DNA of 61,996 nucleotides, from the NCBI GenBank assembly GCA_001464375.1, contig LNEW01000098.1:1-61996 (forward strand). Reading direction: 5' to 3'. The notes beneath the pieces are model-generated. The model was not told where the DNA came from, ran no database searches, and worked only from the letters and a program-made list of their open reading frames with translations. This DNA is from Rhodospirillales bacterium Ga0074136 (lineage in GTDB: Bacteria; Pseudomonadota; Alphaproteobacteria; Acetobacterales; Acetobacteraceae). Both the position numbers and the translations under genes were made by a program. Positions 52,236 through 60,649 of the stretch are shown one piece after another (position 1 is the first letter of the stretch; each line of letters begins with the position of its first letter).

Positions 52236-53912
52236 TCAGTCGGACCGCCGCATCGCCCGCGTCAGCGCCGCCACCGGCAGCAGCCCCACCAGCACGATCA
52301 GCAGCGCCGCGGTCGATGCCTCCGCCAGCCGCTCATCCGATGCCAGGTTGTAGATGCGCACCGCCAGGGTATCGAGGTCGAAGGGCCGCACGATCAGCGT
52401 CGCGGGCAATTCCTTCATGGTGTCGACAAACACCAGCACGGCCGCGGTCAGCAGCGCGCCGCGCGCCAGCGGCAACTCCACCGCGCGCACCGCCTGTCCC
52501 GGCGTGCGCCCCAGCACCCGCGCGGCATCGCGCAGCGATGGCTTCAGCCGCGCGAGCCCCGAATCCACCGCCGACAGCGCCACCGCCAGGAACCGCACCA
52601 GGTACGCAAAGATCAGCGCCGCCATGGTCCCCGACAGCAGCAGCCCGGTCGACACGCCGAACCGCGCCCGCATCCAGGCATCCAGCGCATTGTCGAAGAT
52701 GCCGAAGGGCACCAGCGTGCCGACCGCGATGACCGACCCTGGCAGCGCATAGCCCAGCCCCGCCACCCGGTTCGCGAAGGCCCGCAGCGGCGAGGGATGC
52801 ATCCGCACCGACCAGGCCATCATCGCGGCGATGGCAACCGCCAGCACCGCCGTGATGCTCGACAGCATCAGCGAATTCACCGCGAAGGGCAGGAAGCGCC
52901 GGGGGTCGAGCGGATCGCCGCTGGTCACGGCCAGCCAGGCCAGCGCGCCCGCCGGAATGGCGAAGCCCAGCACCACGGGCATCGCGCAGGCCAGCATCGC
53001 CCCGGCCTGCTTCCACCCGCGCAGCACCACCGGCCGCAGCGGTGGGTGCCGCGTGGTGGTCGGGTGGAAGCGCCGCCCGCCGCGCGAGATCCGCTCCAGC
53101 CCCAGCAGCAGGAACACGCAGCCCAGCAGCCCGACGGCCAACTGTGCCGCGGCGCCCCGGTCGTCCATGCCGAACCAGGCCTCGTAGATGCCGGTGGTGA
53201 AGGTGCGCACGCCGAAATGCTGGACCGTGCCGAAATCCGCCAGCGTCTCCATCAGCGCCAGCGCGATCCCGGCCGCCAGCGCCGGGCGCGCCAGCGGCAG
53301 CGCCACATGCAGGAAGGTGCGCGGCAGCCCGTGCCCCAGCGTGCGCGACGTCTCCAGCAGGCAGACGCTCTGCTGCAGGAAGGCGCCGCGGCACATCAGG
53401 TACACGTAGGGGTACAGCACCATCGCCAGCATCAGCGCCGCCCCCGGCAGGGACCGGATCTCGGGCGCCCAGTACTGGCCGTAGCGCAGCCCCGTCAGGT
53501 TGCGGAAGGCCTGCTGCGCCGGCCCCGCCACGTCGAACAGCCAGGTGTAGACATAGCCATTGAGGTAGGCCGGCATCGCCAAGGGCAGCAGCAGCGCCAC
53601 TTCGAGCACGCGCCGGCCGCGGAATTCGCAGGTCGCGACGATCCAGGCCGAGATCGCCCCGGCCGACCCCGCCATGAGCGCCACCAGCAGCGCCAGAAGG
53701 GCGGAGTTCAGCAGCATCTCGGGCAGGGTGGTGGTGGCGATATGGACGAAGCCCACGCCAGGGCGCACCGCCGCCGTCACCAGCACGGCGACCAGCGGTG
53801 CCGCGATCAGCACGGCCGCCAGCAACGATCCCCACGCCCAGGCGGGCGCGCGGCGCCGGCGCGCCGGCGGGGTCGGTGCGGGCGCCGCGTCCAGGATGAC
53901 GCTGCGAACCAT
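52236..53912 (-). CDS. Iron(III) ABC transporter permease, fused two-domain type (FbpB-like)
   Basis: A 558-residue permease with two homologous halves, each of about six membrane segments, as in FbpB/SfuB. The EAA-type loops that contact the ATPase are seen as LETSRTLGHGLPRTFLHVALPLARPAL in half one and RDAARVLGRTPGQAVRAVELPLARGALL in half two. ATG 53912 is preferred to 54008 because the longer form adds a charged, non-conserved leader. It could serve the iron receptor at 46480, but is separate from it, leftward, and 46 bp downstream of a bestrophin-like gene. No ATPase gene is seen. Confidence 0.88.
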   Translation of the reverse strand: MVRSVILDAAPAPTPPARRRRAPAWAWGSLLAAVLIAAPLVAVLVTAAVRPGVGFVHIATTTLPEMLLNSALLALLVALMAGSAGAISAWIVATCEFRGRRVLEVALLLPLAMPAYLNGYVYTWLFDVAGPAQQAFRNLTGLRYGQYWAPEIRSLPGAALMLAMVLYPYVYLMCRGAFLQQSVCLLETSRTLGHGLPRTFLHVALPLARPALAAGIALALMETLADFGTVQHFGVRTFTTGIYEAWFGMDDRGAAAQLAVGLLGCVFLLLGLERISRGGRRFHPTTTRHPPLRPVVLRGWKQAGAMLACAMPVVLGFAIPAGALAWLAVTSGDPLDPRRFLPFAVNSLMLSSITAVLAVAIAAMMAWSVRMHPSPLRAFANRVAGLGYALPGSVIAVGTLVPFGIFDNALDAWMRARFGVSTGLLLSGTMAALIFAYLVRFLAVALSAVDSGLARLKPSLRDAARVLGRTPGQAVRAVELPLARGALLTAAVLVFVDTMKELPATLIVRPFDLDTLAVRIYNLASDERLAEASTAALLIVLVGLLPVAALTRAMRRSD

Positions 53913-53958
53913 TCTCAGCCAGCGGTTAGCACGCCGGGCGCGACCGGGCGAGGGACCC

Positions 53959-54777
53959 TCAGCGCGCCGCCGGCAGTGGCGGCACGCTGACGCCGCCCCG
54001 GAAGCCATCCAGCGTCCATTGATAGACCGCGGTGCTGGTGCGGATATTGCCGACCCGCGCCGCGCCGAGGTCCAGGATCACCACGAGGATGGCCGTCCAC
54101 ATCGCCACCAGCAGGGTCGAGAGCACGCGCAGCGGCCGGCCGCGCTGCCCGAGCTGGTAGCCCAGCCCCGCCATGCCGAGCGTCGCCATTCCCAGCAGCA
54201 GCCAGGCGAGCTGCGGCGGCAGGCGCGTATCGAAGGCGAAGCGCTGGGCTGTCGCGCTGTCGAAGGTGTCGTTGAGCGACGCCTGCAGCGCGCCGGTGAT
54301 GGGGTCCGGCCGTTCGCGCACCAGGCCGGCCATGTGGCCCCAGATGGCCGATTGCGCGGCGTCGGTGCGGTCATTGATGGTCTCGATCGCGGTGCCGTCC
54401 AGCCCGGCGCGCACGAACTCCGCGCGCAGCCGGGTGTAGTCCACCAGCAGCCGGGCGATCTCGGCGCTGCGCGGGTGGTCGATCGCCTGGGCGCGCAGCC
54501 AGGCGGTGCCGATGGCGTTGGCTTCCGTCAGCGTCGCATCGCGCCGTTCCTGGAAGCGCGTATTGGCGAAGGACAGCGTCAGCGCCAACACGAAGCCGAG
54601 CAGGCCGAGCATGCCGGCGACCACCACGCCGACGCCCTCGCTGGGCGCATCGCCGCGCGCGATGCGCCGCGACGCCAGCCAGCAGCCCAGCTCCCGCGCC
54701 GCGAACTGCACGGAGAAGACGACCAGCGTGAACGCTGCCATGCTGGCCGCGGCAAGTTCGATAAGCAGGGTGGTCAT
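53959..54777 (-). CDS. DUF4239/bestrophin-like membrane protein
   Basis: A 272-residue membrane protein with hydrophobic segments near 8-28, 48-70, 188-208 and 215-235, separated by a long helical region with LTEANAIGTAWLRAQ, the mark of the DUF4239 (bestrophin-like domain) family. Function is unknown; a channel-like role has been suggested from the fold similarity only. It heads the leftward run DUF4239, iron permease, acylase, GH3, and faces glcF across a 100-bp divergent gap. Confidence 0.8.
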   Translation of the reverse strand: MTTLLIELAAASMAAFTLVVFSVQFAARELGCWLASRRIARGDAPSEGVGVVVAGMLGLLGFVLALTLSFANTRFQERRDATLTEANAIGTAWLRAQAIDHPRSAEIARLLVDYTRLRAEFVRAGLDGTAIETINDRTDAAQSAIWGHMAGLVRERPDPITGALQASLNDTFDSATAQRFAFDTRLPPQLAWLLLGMATLGMAGLGYQLGQRGRPLRVLSTLLVAMWTAILVVILDLGAARVGNIRTSTAVYQWTLDGFRGGVSVPPLPAAR

Positions 54778-54877
54778 GGCCGAATCCCCAGGGATGCCGA
54801 AGCATAGGAACCTGGCGCTGGCCCGGACAAGGCACCGTTCGCTGGCGGGCCGGCGCCACCTCGCCTAGGTTTGCTGC

Positions 54878-56194
54878 ATGCAGACCGCCTTCTCGGCCGC
54901 GCAACTGGCCGACCCCGACATCGCCGAGAGCAACCGCATCCTGCGCACCTGCGTGCATTGCGGCATGTGCACGGCGACCTGCCCGACCTTCCTGCTGCTG
55001 GGCGACGAGCTGGATTCCCCGCGCGGGCGCATCTACCTCATCAAGGACATGCTGGAAGGCGGCAAGCCGGCCACCGAGGAGGTGGTGCGGCACGTCGATC
55101 GCTGCCTGTCCTGCCTGTCCTGCATGACCACCTGCCCGTCGGGCGTGCACTACATGCACCTGGTGGATCATGCGCGCGCCTACATCCATGACACCTATCG
55201 CCGCCCCTGGCCGGAGCGCGCGCTGCGCCGCGTGCTGTCCCTGGTGCTGCCGCATCCGGGGCGGTTCCGCCTGGCGTTGGTCGGTGCGACCCTGGCGCGG
55301 CCCTTCGCAAGGCTGGTGCCCGGCGCGTCGATGACCGCGCAGCGCCTGCGGGCGATGCTGCGCCTGGCGCCGGCATCGGTGCCCTCGCCATCGGCCATCG
55401 AACGGCCGCGCGTGCACCCGGCGGAGGGGCCCCGGCGCGCGCGCGTAGGGATCCTGATGGGCTGCGCGCAGCAGGTGCTGGCACCGTCGATCAACGAGGC
55501 GACGATCCGCCTGCTGACCCGCATGGGGATCGAGGTCGTGGTGACGCGCGGGCAGGGCTGCTGCGGCGCGCTCGACCACCACATGGGCCACCACGATGCG
55601 TCGATGCGCGCCGCGCGCGCCAACATCGCCGCCTGGATGCGCGAAGCCGATGACGATGGGCTGGATGCGATCGTGGTGAATGCCTCGGGCTGCGGCACCA
55701 CGCTGAAGGACTACGGGTTCATGTTCCGCGACGAACCGGAACGCGATGCCGCCGCACGCGTGGCCGCCCTGTCGGCCGACATCACCGAGGTGCTGACGCG
55801 CTTCGGCTATGCGCCCACCCGCCCCGCGCCGGGCATCACCGTGGCCTACCACGCCGCCTGTTCGCTCCAGCACGGGCAGAAGATCACCGCCGAGCCCAAG
55901 GCGCTGCTGAAGGCCGCCGGCTTCGTGGTGCGCGAACCGGCCGAGGGCCACATCTGCTGCGGGTCCGCCGGGACCTACAACATCCTCCAGCCCGAGATCG
56001 CCGGGCAGTTGAAGGCCCGCAAGCAGGAGGCGATCGGGCGCACCGGCGCGCAGCTGATCGCGGCCGGCAACATCGGCTGCCTGACGCAGCTGGGCGGCGG
56101 CGCCATGCCGGCGGTCCATACGGTCGAGTTGCTGGACTGGATGGCCGGGGGCCCGGAACCCGAAGCGGTGGCGCGCGCCCGCGCGCCGGCGTGA
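54878..56194 (+). CDS. glcF: Glycolate oxidase iron-sulfur subunit
   Basis: A 438-residue GlcF. Two [4Fe-4S] ferredoxin motifs (CVHCGMCTATCP and CLSCLSCMTTCP) are followed by two CCG domains with GQGCCGALDHHMGH and GHICCGSAGTYNILQPE. In the usual complex it transfers electrons from the flavin subunits GlcD and GlcE. Neither is encoded nearby here, so this subunit must assemble with proteins encoded elsewhere, or serve another dehydrogenase. It overlaps the following small membrane gene (GTGA). Confidence 0.92.
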   Translation: MQTAFSAAQLADPDIAESNRILRTCVHCGMCTATCPTFLLLGDELDSPRGRIYLIKDMLEGGKPATEEVVRHVDRCLSCLSCMTTCPSGVHYMHLVDHARAYIHDTYRRPWPERALRRVLSLVLPHPGRFRLALVGATLARPFARLVPGASMTAQRLRAMLRLAPASVPSPSAIERPRVHPAEGPRRARVGILMGCAQQVLAPSINEATIRLLTRMGIEVVVTRGQGCCGALDHHMGHHDASMRAARANIAAWMREADDDGLDAIVVNASGCGTTLKDYGFMFRDEPERDAAARVAALSADITEVLTRFGYAPTRPAPGITVAYHAACSLQHGQKITAEPKALLKAAGFVVREPAEGHICCGSAGTYNILQPEIAGQLKARKQEAIGRTGAQLIAAGNIGCLTQLGGGAMPAVHTVELLDWMAGGPEPEAVARARAPA

Positions 56195-56490
56195 GCGCGA
56201 TGCTGCGCCTGTGGCGCGGCGACATGCCCCTCGGCGCGGCCTTCTGGAACTGGGCCGTGCTGGGCGGGTTGCTGGTGAACATCAGCACCACCATCGGCTT
56301 CCTGTGGCTGGTCATGGCGGGGCAGACGATGGCGGCCTTCATCGTCGGGTACGGCATGTCGCTGCCATACAACCTGGTTGCGACGGTGGGTGTGTGGCGC
56401 GCTGCCGGCCGGCCGGAGGCCGACCCGCGCTGGGCGGATGCCGCCCGGATTGTAACCGCGGTCGGGATGACCATCCTGAGCCTGACATGA
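56191..56490 (+). CDS. Small two-helix membrane protein
   Basis: A 99-residue protein with two clear hydrophobic helices (about 20-42 and 45-68) and a charged linker before a third weak one at the C-terminus. I do not recognise the family. It starts with GTG overlapping the glcF stop and ends with an ATGA overlap into the TPR gene frame, so it is an integral operon member. A later ATG at codon 4 is also possible. Confidence 0.65.
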   Translation: MSAMLRLWRGDMPLGAAFWNWAVLGGLLVNISTTIGFLWLVMAGQTMAAFIVGYGMSLPYNLVATVGVWRAAGRPEADPRWADAARIVTAVGMTILSLT

Positions 56491-56537
56491 CCACACGACG
56501 CTTGCCCCGAGGGACCCGGCGGGCCGAACATGGCGCC

Positions 56538-57113
56538 ATGCGCGCCGCCCTCGTCGCCCTGCCGCTGCTGCTGGTGCCGGTGCTGGCCCTGGGCCAGTCC
56601 GTGCCCGCCCCGAACCGCGCCCAGGAAAGCCGGCGCGCCGAACTCGACAGCCTGTTCGAGGGGCTGAAGGGCGCACCCGACGATGCCGTGGCGACCATGA
56701 TGGAAGGGCGCATCCGCGCGCTGTGGGTGGAACAGGCATCGCCCGCCACGGTGCTGCTGCTGCGCCGCGGCGTGCGCAACCTGGCCGCGCGCACGCACGA
56801 CGAGGCGCTGGAGGATTTCGATGCCGCCATCGTGCTCAGCCCGTCCAGCGCCGAGGCCTGGCACCAGCGCGCGCAGGCCTTCGCGGCGCTGGGCGACCCC
56901 GCCTCCGCCGCGCGCGACCTGCAGGAGGCGCTGCGCCTGGAGCCGCGACACTTCGGCGCGCTGCTGACGCTGTCGATGCTGCAGGAGGAAGCCAGCGACG
57001 CCCGCGCCGCGCTGCGCAGCATGGAGGCGGCGCTCGCCCTTCACCCGCGGCTGCGCGGCGGTGCGGCGCGGCTGCGCGAACTGCGCCGCAAGGCCGAGGG
57101 CGACGCGACCTGA
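56538..57113 (+). CDS. Exported tetratricopeptide-repeat protein
   Basis: A 191-residue secreted or periplasmic protein with a signal peptide (about 1-20, LALGQ) and two to three TPR motifs in the middle: the pattern A-R-THDEALEDFDAAIVLSPSSAEAW, then FAALGDPASAARDLQEALRLEP, then ALRSMEAALALHP. These helix pairs mediate protein contacts. ATG 56487, which overlaps the upstream stop (ATGA), would add 17 Arg-rich residues before the same signal peptide and is a real alternative. Confidence 0.75.
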   Translation: MRAALVALPLLLVPVLALGQSVPAPNRAQESRRAELDSLFEGLKGAPDDAVATMMEGRIRALWVEQASPATVLLLRRGVRNLAARTHDEALEDFDAAIVLSPSSAEAWHQRAQAFAALGDPASAARDLQEALRLEPRHFGALLTLSMLQEEASDARAALRSMEAALALHPRLRGGAARLRELRRKAEGDAT

Positions 57114-57171
57114 CCCGCGCCGGCGCAACGCGCGGATGGCTGCGCCGACCCGTCGCGTGGCACACCACGGC

Positions 57172-58236
57172 ATGCCCGACGCCCTGACCCCGACCGACCC
57201 TGACGACCTCCGCTGGCAGGCCGTGCTGGCGCGCGAATCCTCCGATGCCTTCCTGTATGCGGTGACGACGCAGGGGGTGTTCTGCAGGCCGGGGTGCCCG
57301 TCGCGCCCGCCGCTCAGGCGCAACACGCGGTTCTTCTGCGATGCCGCCGCCGCCGAGGCCGCCGGCTTCCGCGCCTGCAAGCGGTGCGACCCGAAGGGCG
57401 AGCGCGCGGCGATCCATGCCGCGGCCATCCGCGCCGCCTGCACCATGATCGAGGCGGCCGAGACCATCCCGTCGCTGGCCGCGCTGGCCGACCGCGCCGG
57501 ATACGCCCGCCACCACTTCCTGCGGCTGTTCCGCGACATCACCGGCGTCACGCCCCGGTCGTATGCCGAGAGCGTGCGGGCGCGGCGGCTGTCGGCCGCG
57601 CTGGCCGAGGGCGCGCGGGTGGCGGATGCGGTGGCCGGGGCGGGGTTCGGCTCCGAGAGCCGGGTGTACGAGGCACCCGGGCGGGTGCTGGGCATGACGC
57701 CCGGGGCGGCCAGGCGCGGGGGCGCGGGGGAGGTGATCCGCATCGCGCTCGCGGAGTCCGCGCTGGGGCCGCTGATGGTGGGGGCGACCGCGGCGGGGGT
57801 GTGCTTCATCGGGTTCGGGGAGGACGGGGACGCCCTGCGCGGGGATGTCATGGCCCGCTTCCCCCAGGCGCGCATCGAGGAGGCGCCGGAGGCACTGGCC
57901 GACGCCGTGCGCCAGGTGGTGGCGTATGTGGCCGAACCCCGCGCCGCGCTCGACCTGCCGCTGGACCTGCGCGGCACGGCGTTCCAGCGCCGGGTGTGGG
58001 AGGCGCTGCGCGCGATCCCGCTGGGCGAGACGCGCACCTATTCCGGCCTGGCGGCGGCGATGGGAGAACCCCGCGCGACGCGGGCGGTGGCGCGGGCCTG
58101 CGCGCAGAACAAGGTCTCGATCGCGGTGCCCTGCCACCGGGTGGTGGGCAGGGATGGCGACCTGGCCGGCTACCGCTGGGGCGTGCCGCGCAAGCGGGCG
58201 TTGCTGGCCGGCGAGGCGAAGGCGCGCGGCGGCTGA
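57172..58236 (+). CDS. ada: Bifunctional Ada methyltransferase/transcriptional regulator
   Basis: A 354-residue full-length Ada. The N-terminal zinc site has C38, C42, C69 and C72 at exactly the positions known in E. coli; C38 takes methyl from phosphotriesters and switches on the adaptive response. An AraC-type helix-turn-helix follows (about 95-180). The C-terminal O6-methylguanine methyltransferase has C321 in the PCHRVVG motif. ATG 57172 gives this perfect register; ATG 57136 is further upstream and unneeded. Confidence 0.94.
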   Translation: MPDALTPTDPDDLRWQAVLARESSDAFLYAVTTQGVFCRPGCPSRPPLRRNTRFFCDAAAAEAAGFRACKRCDPKGERAAIHAAAIRAACTMIEAAETIPSLAALADRAGYARHHFLRLFRDITGVTPRSYAESVRARRLSAALAEGARVADAVAGAGFGSESRVYEAPGRVLGMTPGAARRGGAGEVIRIALAESALGPLMVGATAAGVCFIGFGEDGDALRGDVMARFPQARIEEAPEALADAVRQVVAYVAEPRAALDLPLDLRGTAFQRRVWEALRAIPLGETRTYSGLAAAMGEPRATRAVARACAQNKVSIAVPCHRVVGRDGDLAGYRWGVPRKRALLAGEAKARGG

Positions 58237-58321
58237 ACCCTCGCCATCCCGCGGCCGGTTGCGTATAGGCAACGCTTGGCAGGGCGCCGCCGATGAGCGC
58301 CCGCCGCAGGGAGAACGACCG

Positions 58322-59293
58322 ATGATGCTCCGCCGCCGGGCGCTTGCCGCCGCGACCCTCATGCTGCCCGCCGTTGCCGCCCGGGCGCAGGCCGGATGGC
58401 GGCCCAGCCGGCCGATCCGCGCCATCGTGCCGTTCTCGGCGGGCGGGCCGACCGATGTGCTCACGCGCATGATGTCCGACCCGGTGCAGGCGATTCTCGG
58501 CCAGCCGCTGGTGGTGGAGAACCGCACCGGGGCCGGCGGGTCGATCGGTGCCGACATGGTGGCCAAGGCGGCGCCGGACGGGCACACCATCCTGGTGAAT
58601 GACAGCGGGCATGCCGTGGGGCCGGCGCTGATCGCACGGCTGCCCTATGACCCGGTGACCGACTTCGCCGGCATCGGCGTGCTGGTGTTTGCCTCGTTGA
58701 TCCTGCTGGTGAACCCGCGGGTGCAGGCCACCAGCCTGGCCGAGTTGATCGCGCTGATGAAGGCGCAGCCGGGGCGGCTGAACATGGCGACCACGGGGGC
58801 GGGGGGACCGGTTCACATCGCCGCCGAGATCCTGCGCACCACGGCAGGGGTGCAGGTGGAGATGGTGCATTACCGCGGCGGCGCGCCGGCCGCGCTGGCG
58901 GTGGTGAGCGGCGAGGCGCAGATGACCATCCTGTCGGCCTCCGCGAGCCTGGAGCATATCCGCGCCGGGACCATGCGCGCGATCGCGCTGACGGTTCCGC
59001 AGCGCAGCCCGCTGCTGCCGGAGGTGCCGACCTCGGCCGAGGCGGGGCTGCCGGGCTTCGTGTTCCAGAACTGGCGGGTGGCGGCGGCACCGGCGGCGAC
59101 CCCCGCGCCCATCCTGGCGGCGCTGTCGGCGGCGTTCCAGGCGGGGCTGGCGCAGAACCGCGATCGCCTGGCGCAGATGGGGGAGGAACTGCGGCCGGGC
59201 TTTTCCACCCCCGAGCAGGTCCGCGCCTTCCTGCGCCGGGAGGTGGACCAGTCGGTGGCGGTGCTGCGGGCGGCGGGGGTGCGGCCGGAGTAG
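58322..59293 (+). CDS. Bug/TctC-family periplasmic binding protein 5
   Basis: A 323-residue Bug receptor with a signal peptide (about 1-23, AARAQ) and motifs IRAIVPFSAGGPTDVLTRMM, LVVENRTGAGGSIGADMVAKAAPDGH, VHYRGGAPAAL and LPEVPTSAEAGLPG. Two ATG codons are adjacent (58322 and 58325). It stands alone between ada and a transposase-like fragment whose open frame runs antisense through its whole 3' half. Confidence 0.9.
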   Translation: MMLRRRALAAATLMLPAVAARAQAGWRPSRPIRAIVPFSAGGPTDVLTRMMSDPVQAILGQPLVVENRTGAGGSIGADMVAKAAPDGHTILVNDSGHAVGPALIARLPYDPVTDFAGIGVLVFASLILLVNPRVQATSLAELIALMKAQPGRLNMATTGAGGPVHIAAEILRTTAGVQVEMVHYRGGAPAALAVVSGEAQMTILSASASLEHIRAGTMRAIALTVPQRSPLLPEVPTSAEAGLPGFVFQNWRVAAAPAATPAPILAALSAAFQAGLAQNRDRLAQMGEELRPGFSTPEQVRAFLRREVDQSVAVLRAAGVRPE

Positions 59294-59866
59294 CGCGCGG
59301 CGCGGCCACGACCAGCCCAGGCGGGTTATGCGCGGGATGTGCTTGATCCCGCTCGCGCAGCGGTGGAGCTGCCGCAATGCCTTGGTGAGCACCAGGTAGG
59401 CGTCGAATTGCGGGCGCGTTTTCGGCGCGGGCGGCAGCCAGGCGGTGGTGCGGAGGTTTTCGGACAAATCGGGGTCGGGCAGCTTCGACGGCGGGCCGTT
59501 CAGCGCCTGGAGGAAGCCGAGGCGGCGGACGAGGGCGATGAACCGCAGGCCGCGCAGGCGGACGGCGCGGCGGCAGGCGCGGAAGATGAGAGGGGCGAGG
59601 GTGTTGAGCGGGTGGTTGGGAGAGTTGTCCTTGATGGCTTCGAGGAGTTTCTCCCACAGGCCGGCATGAGTGAGGCGGCGGAAGTAGCGGGCGACGGTGT
59701 CGGGCTTGCCGTGTTCGGGCGGGATGGCGCGCCAGGGGGCGGTGGTGCAGGCGAGGGAGAATATGGTATCCATGCGGGCGCGGAGGTCGCCGATCTGGCG
59801 GCCGGCGGGGGAGCGGGGGAGGAGGTAGGGGAGGAGGGCGGAGAATTGGAGGGGGGTGGGGGTCAT
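59294..59866 (-). mobile_element. IS5-type transposase N-terminal-like fragment
   Basis: From ATG 59866 a leftward frame reads MTPTPLQFSALLPYLLP and then a segment close to the DUF4096 N-terminal domain of IS5-family transposases: RMDTIFSLACTTAPWRAIP, G-KPDTVARYFRRL and GLWEKLLEAI. The next 100 residues (basic, Arg/Leu-rich) match nothing I recognise and no DDE catalytic domain follows; the frame simply continues into the antisense of the Bug gene. No terminal inverted repeats were found. It is either a truncated IS copy or a stand-alone transposase-derived protein. Base use on the coding strand (long purine runs opposite) also differs from neighbours. Confidence 0.5.
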
Positions 59867-59942
59867 TGTCGCATATGATAGGAAAATAGTCGTTTCTGCA
59901 AGCATGTTCCTGGCTTGAGGAATGATGGCGGCTTGCCTAGGG

Positions 59943-59979
59943 TGATGGCAACGCAATCATCGCGCGGAGAATGCCATCA
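59943..59979. promoter_or_regulatory. Inverted repeat at the FitAB-type operon start
   Basis: TGATGGCA (59943-59950) and TGCCATCA (59972-59979) are perfect inverted copies 21 bases apart, the right one ending on the first base of the antitoxin ATG. The ribosome-binding GGAG (59966-59969) is between them. Position and symmetry fit autorepression by a ribbon-helix-helix antitoxin/toxin complex, as known for FitAB. Confidence 0.55.
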
Positions 59980-60233
59980 TGGCGGCCGTGACCATTCGGA
60001 ACCTGTCGGAGGAGACGCATCGCGCGCTGAGGCTGCGCGCGGCGCGGCACAACCGCAGCACGGAGGCGGAGATGCGCGCCATCCTGGACGCGGCGGCGCG
60101 GCCGGCGGATCGGGTGCGGCTGGGATCGGCGATGGCGGAGCGGAGCCGGCGGATCGGGCTGACCAACGCGGATGTTGAAGTGCTGGAGGAAGGCCGCGAG
60201 ACGCGCCCGGCCGAGCCGATGCGGTTCGGATGA
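59979..60233 (+). CDS. FitA/VapB-type antitoxin
   Basis: An 84-residue antitoxin with an N-terminal ribbon-helix-helix DNA-binding domain: strand AAVTIRNLS, then helices with HRALRLRAARHNRSTEAEMRAIL. The C-terminal tail (about 45-84) would wrap the toxin; it includes GRETRPAEPMRFG, as in FitA-like proteins. It overlaps the toxin gene as ATGA and has an inverted repeat operator candidate at its start. Confidence 0.88.
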   Translation: MAAVTIRNLSEETHRALRLRAARHNRSTEAEMRAILDAAARPADRVRLGSAMAERSRRIGLTNADVEVLEEGRETRPAEPMRFG

Positions 60234-60649
60234 TCCTGCTGGATACCAAGGTGGTGTCGGAGGGGATGAAGCCGGCGCCGGATGCGCGGGTGATGGCCTG
60301 GCTGGACGCGCAGGCGGCGGAGACGCTGTTTCTTTCGAGCGTGACGGTGGCGGAGCTGCTGTTCGGCGTAGGCGCGCTGCCGGAGGGGCGTCGGCGGGAG
60401 ATGCTGGCGGCGGCGGTGGAGGGCGTGCTGGGGGATTTCGCGGGGCGCATCCTGCCCTTCGATGAGGCGGCGGCGCGGTGTTATGCGGCTTGCGCGGTGC
60501 GGGCCAGGGCGGCGGGGCAGGGGTTTCCGACGCCGGGTGGGTATATCGCGGCGATTGCCGTGGCTCGGGGGTTTGCGGTGGCGACGCGGGATGGGAGCGC
60601 GTTCAGGGCGGCGGGAGTGGGGGTGGTGGATCCGTGGGATAGGAGTTAG
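60230..60649 (+). CDS. PIN-domain toxin, FitB/VapC type, atypical active site
   Basis: A 139-residue PIN-domain ribonuclease-type toxin. The first acidic residue is D5 (LLDTKVVSE), the second E42 (VTVAELLFG) and the fourth D121 (ATRDGSAF). The third is expected in the motif (P/A)DGYIAAIA, but here it reads PGGYIAAIA, so G103 replaces the aspartate; K7 also replaces the usual Asn after DT. Without it metal binding should be weakened, so the toxin may be inactive or attenuated. It is coupled to the antitoxin upstream. Confidence 0.85.
   Translation: MILLDTKVVSEGMKPAPDARVMAWLDAQAAETLFLSSVTVAELLFGVGALPEGRRREMLAAAVEGVLGDFAGRILPFDEAAARCYAACAVRARAAGQGFPTPGGYIAAIAVARGFAVATRDGSAFRAAGVGVVDPWDRS

Noticed and set aside
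58236..58285. GTTGC ... GCAAC near 58260 as a terminator after ada
   Set aside because: Only a 5-bp stem, no T-run; too weak to call.
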